From Nymphaea colorata (taxonomy: Eukaryota; Streptophyta; Magnoliopsida; Nymphaeales; Nymphaeaceae), in assembly GCF_008831285.2 (NCBI RefSeq), contig NC_045138.2, forward strand, positions 3,512,143 to 3,576,142: a stretch of DNA of 64,000 nt. The letters run 5' to 3'. The translations under genes were made by a program, and so were the position numbers. The notes below the pieces were generated by a model, which was not told the origin of the DNA, did no database searches, and saw nothing but the letters and a program-made list of their open reading frames with translations. Below are positions 49,476 through 59,935 of this stretch, one piece after another (position 1 is the first letter of the stretch; each line of letters starts with the position of its first letter).

Positions 49476-51510
49476 TCATCTTGGTCTGCTGGTTTCCTCA
49501 TGCTTGGATGTTAATTGTGACCGCTCGTCCATTGCAACGAGAGTCAACGCCTTGTCCAATGAAAGGCTTTTTACTGCATCACGCAACCTCGAGTATTTGA
49601 CTACCACATCCTTGTACAAGCGGAGCAGAAGCTCAACCTCGTCGACCTTTAAGTCACCAACCTCTGCGTCCATAAAGGGATAGGCTTCATCTGTATACAA
49701 TGGGTATTGTTAGTCAGCCACCACATCAGCTACCCATCGTCAGTTTTCACTGAGATGAACATTTGGAAACGTCACACAGACAATCTCGGGCTTGAAGACC
49801 AAGTCTTGATCTCTCTTTTTTTGCCACGAAATCATTTTTCCTGGCCTGCATGTCAATCTATTTTTTGAATTAATAGAAGCTAGCCGTAAATATGACCTGG
49901 CATTGAAAGAGGTGACTAGAAGAGAACTTGCCCTTCATTCTCCTCATTTAGCGCACATGCTGTCAAAAAAGAAGAAAAAAAAGGAAAAGGAGAATCAAGG
50001 CCATGCTTCCGTCCTTCCAGAAGAATACTCACCATGAACCTTGGCTTCAAAGATCTGCTGCCCAATCACGGGATCCAGTACATTGGATTGGAAAGTACCA
50101 CGTTTTATTGTAGCGGATTGAGGTGGCTGCTTGGCGATGGATGACCTTGCAGCCTGCATGCATCTCTCAAACTCATTTTCATCCATTGACAAGGATTGTG
50201 CATTTAATTCAATGATGAACGCCTCAACGGAAACCAGGTTGGTGAAATAATATGCAGCTTCTGACACAAGGCGGGACTGCCTCCTATAAAGTTGTATGTA
50301 TTTAAGATTTGAGTGCAACTGAGGAGGATTTGCCTGCAAATGTACAGTAAATTCCATTTCATAACCAGCAGTGATAAGATTCGAGTGCTTGAGATGTCGT
50401 AAATAAAACTTTGGAGTCATGAATCTAAGCAATTTAAAAAAGAAGATATGCAAGATAATTACACACTGGCCCGTCACACAACCAAAACCCCTACACAATG
50501 CCATCTTATTTGTTCAAATGCAACTTATCTACATGCATGGATGCATATACCCAGGGAACTGGCAATCATTGCGGAATTCATACCGCAAATTCCATATAAG
50601 GGATCATAATGCAGGAGTTAATGTGGAGAAACTCTGTGATATGCCCAACTTAGGCATAAATGAAGGCATCTACCAATTTGCTATTCGACAATCCAAAGAG
50701 AAAATAACAGCTTATTCAAAAATACAAGTGCCTAGCGTGTTCAATCACATCAATAGGATGAGCACATAAGAATGTCCTCTTCAAATCTGTATTGCCTGGA
50801 AAGAACATACATCAGATTGCAAAACAACTCCATGTAAAGTTACGATGAAGCAACAAAAAATGCCAAAGCACATCTACAGCTTACTGAATTAATGCCTAGT
50901 TATCTACCAACTGTACGGTTGATTAATATCTGATGGATGCAGTTCAAGAGCATGAAACACAAAAAGAAAGATGATATTTGGGGACCAATTACTAAATATT
51001 GAAATGCACAAAAGTGTAACCTTTTGAACAACACCAATGCATGTCACAAATGCAGAAAAATCATATTACCAATGAGATCTTGCCTTGATAGTAACATAGA
51101 TGAGAACGGGAAGAAAGTCATCAGCCCCAGCTGGTTTGTGATTTGATGCCATTGACACATTTAGCAGTAAATTGTTGATAACACGACAACAACTGAAAAT
51201 GCAGAGAAGTTTCTCACGTGGAGATTTGAACGCATTGGTTTTCTGCAATTCCTTTTCAGCAAGCTGAAAAGAAAGAAACAAAAATATTAAGCTTGTCCCA
51301 TTTATACATTATTGCATATAAAGGGATAAACATCTGGACACAGAAATCAACTGGACAAGCTCTTGATCAACTATATCCAACACAAAGGCTCCAAAGGAAT
51401 GCACTTACTCATACTCCAAAGTCCAAACAACTTACATGCTACTTTAGAATTGAAGAAGTTGTAGACCTGTGGTCAACTGGCATGGGAACAAGTTGGAAAA
51501 TCAGAAACTA

Positions 51511-51587
<77 letters not shown>

Positions 51588-51835
51588 GACTGGACATGGT
51601 TGAAACCGTGTAGAATGCAGTCAACTCATTTTATGCCCTTTTTGTCAAATTTTGCACTCCATTAACGTTGATAGCATCTTGTCTCTTATTATAAACCCTT
51701 TGCATTTCATTTGTCTATGGTTGAGAGAGAAAGAAGTAAATGCTTTAAGCCATCTCATTAATTACTTTTGTGGAAATATAACTCTTTTTGAGTTTTGATC
51801 CCATAATGAAAAGCAAATTTTCCTTCCTAGCCTGT

Positions 51836-51870
<35 letters not shown>

Positions 51871-54800
51871 GTGTGTGTGTGGGAGGGGGGGGTGAATCTT
51901 CACCCATAAAAATGTGTTATTGCGGCCTTATTCAGTTCAAATTCTAAGCTTTAACAAGTTCCTACTAGGTGTTACAATCATATCCTGTGGAGCCATACAG
52001 GAAAGTTATACAAGAAATATAATGACCCACATGTTTAATAATGTTTGGTCTTCAAATTTATGTAGGATAAAATTCTGAACTTTTTCTGTGCGAAATCTCC
52101 ACAAGTCAAGAGGTGGCACATCATAGAAACTTTCTTAGAACATATCCAATTGTTGGTGTGACAGAAAAATGTTTGTTACAAAGCCATACGATCAGTAAGA
52201 AGTGCAACATGAGAATTGGTATCTGGAAACAATAAAAAACACTACTTACCAACCAAGACGCTTCATTCTGGAAATATTTAGGTATGTCCAAGTGTTCTGG
52301 TTTAATGAAAGACTGCAGTAATTGTATTTTTTCCATTATCTCCATGTCACGCTTGGAATCCTCAGGTACTGAAGCAAAGACCCGGTTGAACAGTTTTGCC
52401 ATCAGATACTTCTCCAAGCCCTGAGATCAAAGATCGAAATTGGAATTAAAACATTGCAGATTGAACAACAGACCAGTTTAAGCAGAGCTTTACATAGTGC
52501 ATCAACATAAGCTCAATAAAACCAAGTGTTTAACTGGTCAATGGCTATTGTACATCCTTTTCGTGTCCAACCCATAGCCCGTAATAAGTTAAATGACTTT
52601 CTGCAAGTCACATGTATTGGACTAATAGGAAGGTTTCAGCATTGTCATATTCTTTAGGCTCATAACTAACAAAGAACATCGCCAGCATCCAGCATTTTGA
52701 ACCACAAACCTTGATGTTCTTATACCACCAGAATCAGCCAATTAACCTATTTGTGCAATGCTAACTACCATTCCCGTTACGTAAATGAAAACCCTGCCAC
52801 ATGAATTCGAACAACACGGAACCTATTGCACGTTTCCCTTCCCAAAAGAGAAATATTTAGATCATGTGCGTTTTTCCTTGTGATTCTCCCAGTGTTGTAC
52901 GATACGTACGATATACATGACTGATACGTACGATATGATACGTGTCTTTTACAAAATACAATACGATACACGCCCCGTTTCGTACAATACGGACTGATTT
53001 CAAAAAATGAGGGCAGGAACCTCCCTTTTCGAGTTTTTTTTTATAAAAACCCGGCCCTTCTTCATTTTTAACCTAGAGATTACGCCGCCGTTGAGGGAAA
53101 TTATCGATTTCCATCGTTAAATCATCGATTTTCAAAATGAAATCAACGATTAAACCATGGATTTGTGCGTGGGTGGCTGATTCTCGTTGAGAGGAAAGAG
53201 CTTTTTTTAAATCGTGAAGATGAAAATGAAGAAGAAGATGGAGATGAGGATGAGAATGAATATGATGAAAATTATGAATGAGAGTCGAGAGTGCTTTCAT
53301 TTTATATGTATTGACATTGAACATTTTCACAATTTTATTATCATCTTGTGATGTAATACATAACATCTAAAACTTGTTTTTTGATGTGGTATCTCATAGA
53401 CTTATGGACCTTATGGCTTATAAATCTATGTGTTTTTCATGAAGAACATATTATTCTTGTTTTTTACTGATTTTTTATGAATTTTTTGAATTTTTTTCCT
53501 ATTTTTTATTATTTATTAAAAAAAACGATATGGTTACGATACGTTATGATATTTTACAATACCATATCGTTTCTAACATATCTAATAGTTGAAGGAGGGA
53601 AAGATTGTGGCAATTTTCAAAAGGAATAATCAGTTTCACCATGAAATCGTCAATTTGAAGGTAGATTTATGCATGGATGATTGATTCTTGTTTACATAAA
53701 GAGGGTTTATATCTCTACGGAAGATGAAAATGAGAATGAGATGATAAAGATTATGAATGAAGCTGTTTTCATTTGTTATTTGCATTAACAATGAACAATT
53801 TTGTCTAGTGATATGATGTATAGTATACGTAAAACTTGGTTTTTTATGTGTTATGGATCTTATGACTTATGAGTTATTATGTAGAACATCTTATAAATTA
53901 TGTTTCTTGGTGTCTTAGATCATGTTGGGTTACTACATGACATTATAACCACTTATTAATGTTTGTGAAGTAACTTCATACCTGTAATAGATCTCCCATT
54001 ATTTTTAACATGTTTTTTCATTAAAAAAACATAATTTTTATTTTTCTTGATTTATCCGATTTTCTCTATTTTTTTCTATTTTTGAATTAAAAAAGAAACA
54101 ATACACATTCGATGCATAATACTTTACGATACAAAGTATCTATTGGCTGGACCAATATGCTTTTTACAACATTGGGTCAACCAGCTCATGTTGGACGTGA
54201 AATTTGAAACAAGGATAAAGTAAAACAAACTTTGAGTAGCCTAGGTAAAGGTACCATGTTCTTACCATATCTTTGTGATAATCTTGCCAATCTTACCAAC
54301 TTTTGAGGACCATGTTAGAACTCTTCCGTATAGGGCAAACTTAAAGAGTATCCGAATAATGAGAATGGCCAATCAGATATGGACAATGTCTTAGGCTCTT
54401 AGCTAAAAAACTGAATTGCACTTGAGGTCGTGGAAGAAATAATTTCCATGATGGTAGAGATCAAGGCTGATATGAACAAAGATACCATGGGCTGCTTCCT
54501 CATGCAAATATGCCACTTAATTGTAATGTGGGAATCAAGGGACTGTCTTCATGTGTTATGTAATAAAACAGGGCATATCAAGACTGGTTGCAGGATTAAC
54601 CCTCAAAGTAAAGGAAAGCACTGAGGTTGAGGTTAAGAAAGATGCTGAGAGAAGAAAATCTAGTGAGATACACAACAACCTTATTGGTGGCACTTTCACA
54701 AATGAATGTTAAGTAGAACAATTAGGAAGTGTGGTACATGAATTCCAAAGCACTCATACGTTCTCAATTCTTCCTTGCATTTGGTAAAAGCATTATTGTC

Positions 54801-56013
54801 ACTGGAGATGGTACACATCACTCTTTGCACACTGGAAAGGCATTCATATCCTGTCAAATTCTTCCATCAATTTGTTCAATGTTTTTCTTACTCATGATAT
54901 CCAAAAGAATATTGCATTTTCCAATTTATCCTTGTATTTGGTAAAAGCATTACTGTTGCTGGAGATGGTACACATCATTCTTTTGCATACTGGAAAGGCA
55001 GTCATGTCCGGTCAAATTCTTCCATCAATTTGTTTGATGTTCTTCTTCAAAAAGAATATTACCTCTATAGTTAAAGTTAAATTTACTGAAATTTATTTCC
55101 TCTTCTATGCATGTAAAAGATTTTCAATGAAGGAGACATTTGCTTCAGGAGAGCAACCAAGAAATATGAAGATCTTTAAGGATGATCACCTAATTCATGT
55201 TTCCTCAGCATTGAGGCTATTATTGGAGTTTCTCAGCACTACTTATTGTAACTGACTAACTGCATTTCTTAAACATAACAAGATAAGTCCCTAATGTGGT
55301 CATCTTAGTCATTATATTTGTTCCTTTATCCAGAGGTTTATGTCTGACAATCTCATTCCATCATCTAAGTTGATTCTTGATTTTGAAGATAAGAAAAGTT
55401 CAAGTTGTCAACCATTTAAAAAGTCATGTTTTACTTACCAAATGAGAAAAGGAAAAAGAAAAAAAAGAAAGTGTTTTGGGACCTTTTGGAGCTGCTCATT
55501 CAGATGTATGGAGGTCTGCGCCTAAATGTTCCTCTTTTGACAATCAACATTATGTTCTTTTCTTGGACAGCTACTTTTGCTACACTTGGTTATATTTCAT
55601 GAAATATAATGTAAGGTTTTTAATTTGTTCCAAACATTTCATGTCCTTGTCAAAAATAATTTCTCTACAGACATTATGCATTTGCAATGTGATCAGAGTG
55701 GTGAATACTCTTCAACTGATTTTATTATTTTCCTTCAGAAAAATGGATAAAAGGGCCTCTAGACCACATACACCACACAAAAGAGTATAGATGAACATAG
55801 CTGAGCAATGAACATGATACAAGACAACAATGCTCCTGTTGGCCTGTGGATAGAGACTTCCATTCAGCTGCTGATGCCAAATAAGTCAACCTGTTTCACT
55901 CTTGTTGAACAATGCCCTTAGTTATAATGATCTATTGGTTTTTGCATGTATTGTGTCCATGGTGACACAGCTTTGTTGGATAAGTTTCAGGACAAGTCAT
56001 ATAAGATCTGCCA

Positions 56014-56067
<54 letters not shown>

Positions 56068-57741
56068 GTTTTTCTTTGTCATTTTCTCTATTTCCCTGTC
56101 TCTTAGGTTTATTTTCTATTTTTCTTTGAAAAATAAAACTAAATGAATTTATTCCTTGCATGATTGTAGCTTTTCATTTATCTGTCTAAAAAATTGATTT
56201 TGTCATTGTAGTTTGACTACAGATGTTTATTTTTCTTTAGTTCTTCATGTATTTCATCGCAGTTTGTTAGTTTCTCTGCTTGAAATCTTCTTCTATTGTT
56301 TATATAAAAACATACACATGCAGTACAAATGTGTGCAAATCCAACTCTTTTGAAATTACATGTCTGTACCCATGTAACGTAGGTTTATACAAAGTACAGT
56401 ATCTACTATGACAAAATTCTTCATGTACTAAAAGATTTACCTCTACAGAGTTGTCAATTTCTTCTTCAGTTGCACCAGCCCATAAAGGATGATCTCTAAA
56501 GATAGACTCCATGGACACAAGGAAATCTTGTAGCTTTTTGCTATCCCTCTCCGCATCGTAGGCATTAAATGAGAAAGATACTATGAAGCTGCAATTCACA
56601 ATCTACAAATTAGTTTGTAACTTTCCACACAGAAAACGTACACTGCCCTTTCAGCCAGGCAAGGTCTATGATCTGATGAATATATCCAATGTAGTGCTAG
56701 CACTTGGGAGAACTCTTTGCTAATCGACATTTCACTGACATACCAAATCATGTATAGTAGAAGAGTTAGAGGATTTGATAGATTAGCTGCTAAAATGGAA
56801 CGTGCAGAAAACATTTTCAAGTATAATCAGGATACCTGATAATCCAACCAATAAGAAGGTATTCCAACTTCTACATTCTAAGCAAGATAGTCATGCTCGA
56901 TCTAAAATGAGAAACCCTAAAATACAAACTTTATTTTTAATGTGGAGCATGATGAACTTCTAGTTTACCAACTTTGCTAAGAAAAACTCCGCAACTCTGG
57001 AAAGGATTCATCTGAAGGAGGGGAAATTTGAGGACAACCAATGAAGGAACGTGCCCATGAATGGAAATATTAAACGCACACTAATTTGTATAGAGCTACA
57101 AAAAGTTTTTTGGGATGGTCTAACACTCCTCCAACATCAAGAGACAGAAGCTACTTTCCAGCTTGTAATTGTATCAGCCAGTCTATATGACTGATAAATA
57201 TTTCTCGAGGACGATGAATTCTAGGGGCAACAAAGAAAGGGCATTCAAGAAGACATAGACAATGAAAAATGAACATCAACAACAGCAGCAAGGAGAAACG
57301 TCCATATCCAAGCGGGCAGGCTAAAAAATTCCAGGAACAAATGTAACAAAAAATACAAGATTCAAAGAAACGATGGTATCCAACTAGTCCTTGAGAAAAC
57401 ATACAACAACCAGCGCAGCCAAAAGAACCCCGCCCTGATAAGAAACCAGTATCCTCAACGTAGAAAAACAAAAGGAAGAAAGATCGAGCAAAAAGCAATC
57501 AACCCAAAGAGCTTACCGTAAAAAAAGAAAAAGAAACACGACAAACAGCATAATCTACCAGAACTTCAGAAAATTAATTCGAACCGAACATTATCACACG
57601 TAGAAGGGGCAAATTCGAGGATAACTAAACGGAGAGGGGGGGAGAGAGAGACCTCTTGATGGAACGAACAAGGTCGACGGCAGAAGGATGACGCATGCGA
57701 TCAAGGAAATCGTAGAAATTAAGAGGGGCCAAGGGATCCAT
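49476..57741 (-). CDS. VPS9A: VPS9-domain Rab5 guanine-nucleotide exchange factor (6 exons)
   Basis: Exons 57741-57653, 56588-56441, 52420-52250, 51263-51084, 50333-50033 and 49690-49476 give 367 aa, with all phases consistent. The protein closely follows Arabidopsis VPS9A, which activates the endosomal Rab5 GTPases (RHA1, ARA7, ARA6). Matching blocks are DFLDRMRHPSA and SIKSFIVSF (helical bundle, 1-80), GLEKYLMAKLFNRVFAS (80-96), the VPS9 core CRVINNLLLN with GADDFLPVLIYVTIK and NPPQLHSNL (about 160-205), and a C-terminal GDLKVDEVELLLRLYKD helix (about 305-320). Asp184 aligns with the catalytic Asp185 of Arabidopsis VPS9A. The linker before the C-terminal helix is far shorter than in Arabidopsis (520 aa in all). 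Intron 4 needs a GC donor. Intron 2 is 4.0 kb and filled with transposon remains. The stop is 667 bp from that of the convergent PHD gene. VPS9A versus a paralogue is not certain. Confidence 0.93.
51082..51083 (-). other. GC splice donor of VPS9 intron 4
   Basis: Exon 4 ends ...ACTATCAAG and the intron starts GCAAGATC. Only this joins IYVTIK to ANPPQLHSN in frame at the acceptor before 50333. The nearest GT downstream (after CATTG) gives a wrong frame. Confidence 0.85.
51513..51583. repeat. (AT)n microsatellite, about 35 units
   Basis: Uninterrupted AT dinucleotides of about 71 bp in intron 3 of the VPS9 gene. Likely highly variable in length. Confidence 0.97.
51836..51892. repeat. compound (CT)(AT)(GT)G-run microsatellite
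   Basis: CT, AT and GT dinucleotide blocks followed by a G-rich run, in intron 3 of the VPS9 gene. Confidence 0.93.
52888..54176. mobile_element. probable DNA transposon with CGATACG-rich ends
   Basis: Terminal inverted repeats are CCCAGTGTTGTA (52888-52899) and TACAACATTGGG (54165-54176), 11 of 12 bases matching. CGATACG/CGTATCG-like words cluster just inside the left end (52899-52985), in the middle (53524-53575) and near the right end (54098-54135). Two diverged internal direct repeats lie between them, at about 53080-53465 and 53630-53910. They share, for example, GAAGATGAAAATGA and AAAACTTG followed by TTTT. No coding region is seen, so this is a non-autonomous element within VPS9 intron 2. 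The superfamily is uncertain and no target duplication was found. Confidence 0.55.
54430..55930 (+). pseudogene. Copia remnant inside VPS9 intron 2
   Basis: The plus strand, antisense to VPS9, keeps broken pieces of a Copia polyprotein. These are a zinc-knuckle-like CNKTGHIKTGC near 54560-54595, a protease/GAG-pre-integrase stretch with VTGDGTHHSLHTGKA (54776-54900, duplicated), and an integrase stretch with HSDVWRSAP and YVLFLDSYFCYTWLYFMKY (about 55498-55610). A weaker match to the HTPQQNG region follows near 55765. No LTRs were identified around it. Many stops and frame changes show long decay. Confidence 0.8.
54772..55061. repeat. 157-bp direct duplication within the Copia remnant
   Basis: Copy 1 (54772-54928) and copy 2 (54929-55061) both open TCCTTG followed by ATTTGGTAAAAGCATTA, and share GGAGATGGTACACATCA and CAAATTCTTCCATCAATTTGTT. 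Copy 2 has lost about 13 bp plus some end sequence. Confidence 0.85.
56017..56063. repeat. (TC)n microsatellite, about 23 units
   Basis: Pure TC dinucleotides in intron 2 of the VPS9 gene. On the gene strand this is a GA tract, not close enough to the acceptor to be its polypyrimidine tract. Confidence 0.95.
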
Positions 57742-59935
57742 TGGCTGAGCAGTCTCCTCAATCTTCCTAATCCTCTTACGCACAGAGAGAATGAGAGATA
57801 GAGATAGATGTGTGTTGGTATGGGAATGGGACTATGGGGACGACTCCTTCGATCTTCGCGACATAGTTGTCTACCTACCAATGGCTCTCCTCCAGCTGCT
57901 TCGTCTTCGTCCATTTGTTATATAAAGGACGGACCGAACCCATGGGAGAAGGCGGGTTACAGTAAGGGGTATAAGAGGAAAACAAGAAGAGCGAAGAACA
58001 GAGTGCACGATTTAACGAGAAGAAGGGGAGGAAGAAGAATGGTAGGTCTACAGGGTCCCACGTCGTCCACGTCATTAGCGAACCAGCGAAGTGGATCGTA
58101 TTCGATTCGGATTGGATATCAGACTAAATTGCTTCAAAAAGTTCGCGTACAGAAGAAAGGAAACCATTATCAGATTAAGATTTTAAGAAAAAGTCCTTTA
58201 ATTGGATTATGATTCGGTCTTAAATAGATGTCTGATCATATTCGGATTAAAACTAGGTTTTCAATGAATACTTTATGTCTAATATCCATACATTTTAAAA
58301 ATCAGTTCTTATTGTATTACAATGCAGTTGGATTCAATTAAGCATTTAAAACCAAATTGGAACTCGGATGTGAATTTAAAAATTGAGTTCAGATTGTAAA
58401 TTGAACTCAAATTAAGAAAGATCTGTAGTAATTAAATGATGCGAGAGATGGAGGAAAGGGATCACCGCCGTCCATTTTTTTCTTATCATAGATTCTCATC
58501 GTTCCCACTTTAATGATGCAATTGGAAATGTTCTTTCGATGAGGGGCTAAACAAAGAAATGTGGTATTTCTTATTAACGACGAAAGAATATAAGAAAGCA
58601 AGTCATTGGCCTCTTTCAAATATACACAATTGCCTTAAAAAGTGAACCATAGAAATTAACTTAATAGTACCAACCTTCATTTTGCATCTGAAAATTGAAT
58701 GTGGAAATTATGAATCTTCCTGCTTCAATAAACCACTTTTAGATCTTACATGTTGCCATCTCCTCCCTTTCGTTCTGCAGAAGCAACAAAGGTTCCTTCC
58801 TTAAACCCCTTTTCCATCTTGGTCTTGTTCAGTGTCTACATTTTACATGTTTGTGAACACAATCGCCGAGACTCGTTTGGTGAATCAGTTGTAAATCAGC
58901 CGTAAAATTTTAAAGGTCATTTACAAAATAAATAAATAATAATAATACGACAATTAAAATAAAATTCTTAAAATTTATGAAAATGGCTGAAACATGACGC
59001 TCTTGACAAAATCAAATCCATCTGCTGTTAGTCTGATACCAAGATAACAAACCAGAAGTACATGAACAGATGCATCTCTAGTTTAATTATCATAAGCACC
59101 ATGCCCCCTGCATCTTGAGTGGTAGGGCATGATACCTGAATTAAAGTTGTACCATTGCCATTTACTTATGCTGATGCAGCACAGGACCTTGGAGATAAAG
59201 AGGAATAGATCTTAGGCTCTTTTCCGATCAATGGGACACAAGCCTCTCGCTCACTCTGAACTGGTAACACCGGTGCCTGGTTTTTTGTTCTGCTTTTTGA
59301 AGATTTATTTCTGTGGATAACGGGAGATGATTTCTGTCTATTTCTACAGAACGTTCCCGAAATTTTCAGGCCTTTAAGAAGTTCAAGTTCACTCCGTTGG
59401 ACCTCTCATTCAGGTCTGATGAATTCTTTTTGCACTGGGTTCTCAGACAGGACCTGAACACATATTTGACAGCTGAGACACAGAGATTTGAGGGACAGCA
59501 AACATGAACATGAAACCAATCCACCAGGTTAGAGGCTATATTTGACCAGCAGAAAGGAAAAAGTTAAGATCCGGCAGTATTCCGCCCAGAAAGGATCTTC
59601 CGGTCTTGCAGTACTCCTGTTTCCCTATCAGCTAAGAACCACAGCAGAAAAGCTGATTTCAAACAGGCGATTCAGACAGGCAAATTCAAGAGTCATGTAC
59701 AAAAGGTCCTATTGAAAGGAAAGTAGGGGTAGGTCAAATGAACGCTCCTGCGATGGCCAGATTGACATTCTGTAAAACCAGTGGCATCCAACTGCAGTAT
59801 ACATGCATAAACTGCTGAACGTTGTCTCCATGACAAATTACATATGCAAATGGAAAACTGTGCGCTGCGAACACCTTTTTACAGGTGAGGAGAATCATCC
59901 ATCAGCACTTGGAAAAAAAGAAGTATAACATCAGC
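57742..59935. other. gene-free stretch between VPS9 and SPF30 genes
   Basis: About 2.2 kb that should hold the VPS9 promoter and leader (left) and the SPF30 3' untranslated region (right). At about 58090-58400 there are repeated ATTCGGATT-like and AAATTGAACTC-like words, reminiscent of the 6336-6708 element interior but without clear inverted ends. No coding region is supported. Confidence 0.5.

Noticed and set aside
57808-58212. 134-codon plus-strand frame over the VPS9 start
   Set aside because: It overlaps the VPS9 leader and first exon in antisense and is basic low-complexity; the minus-strand exon has clear family support.
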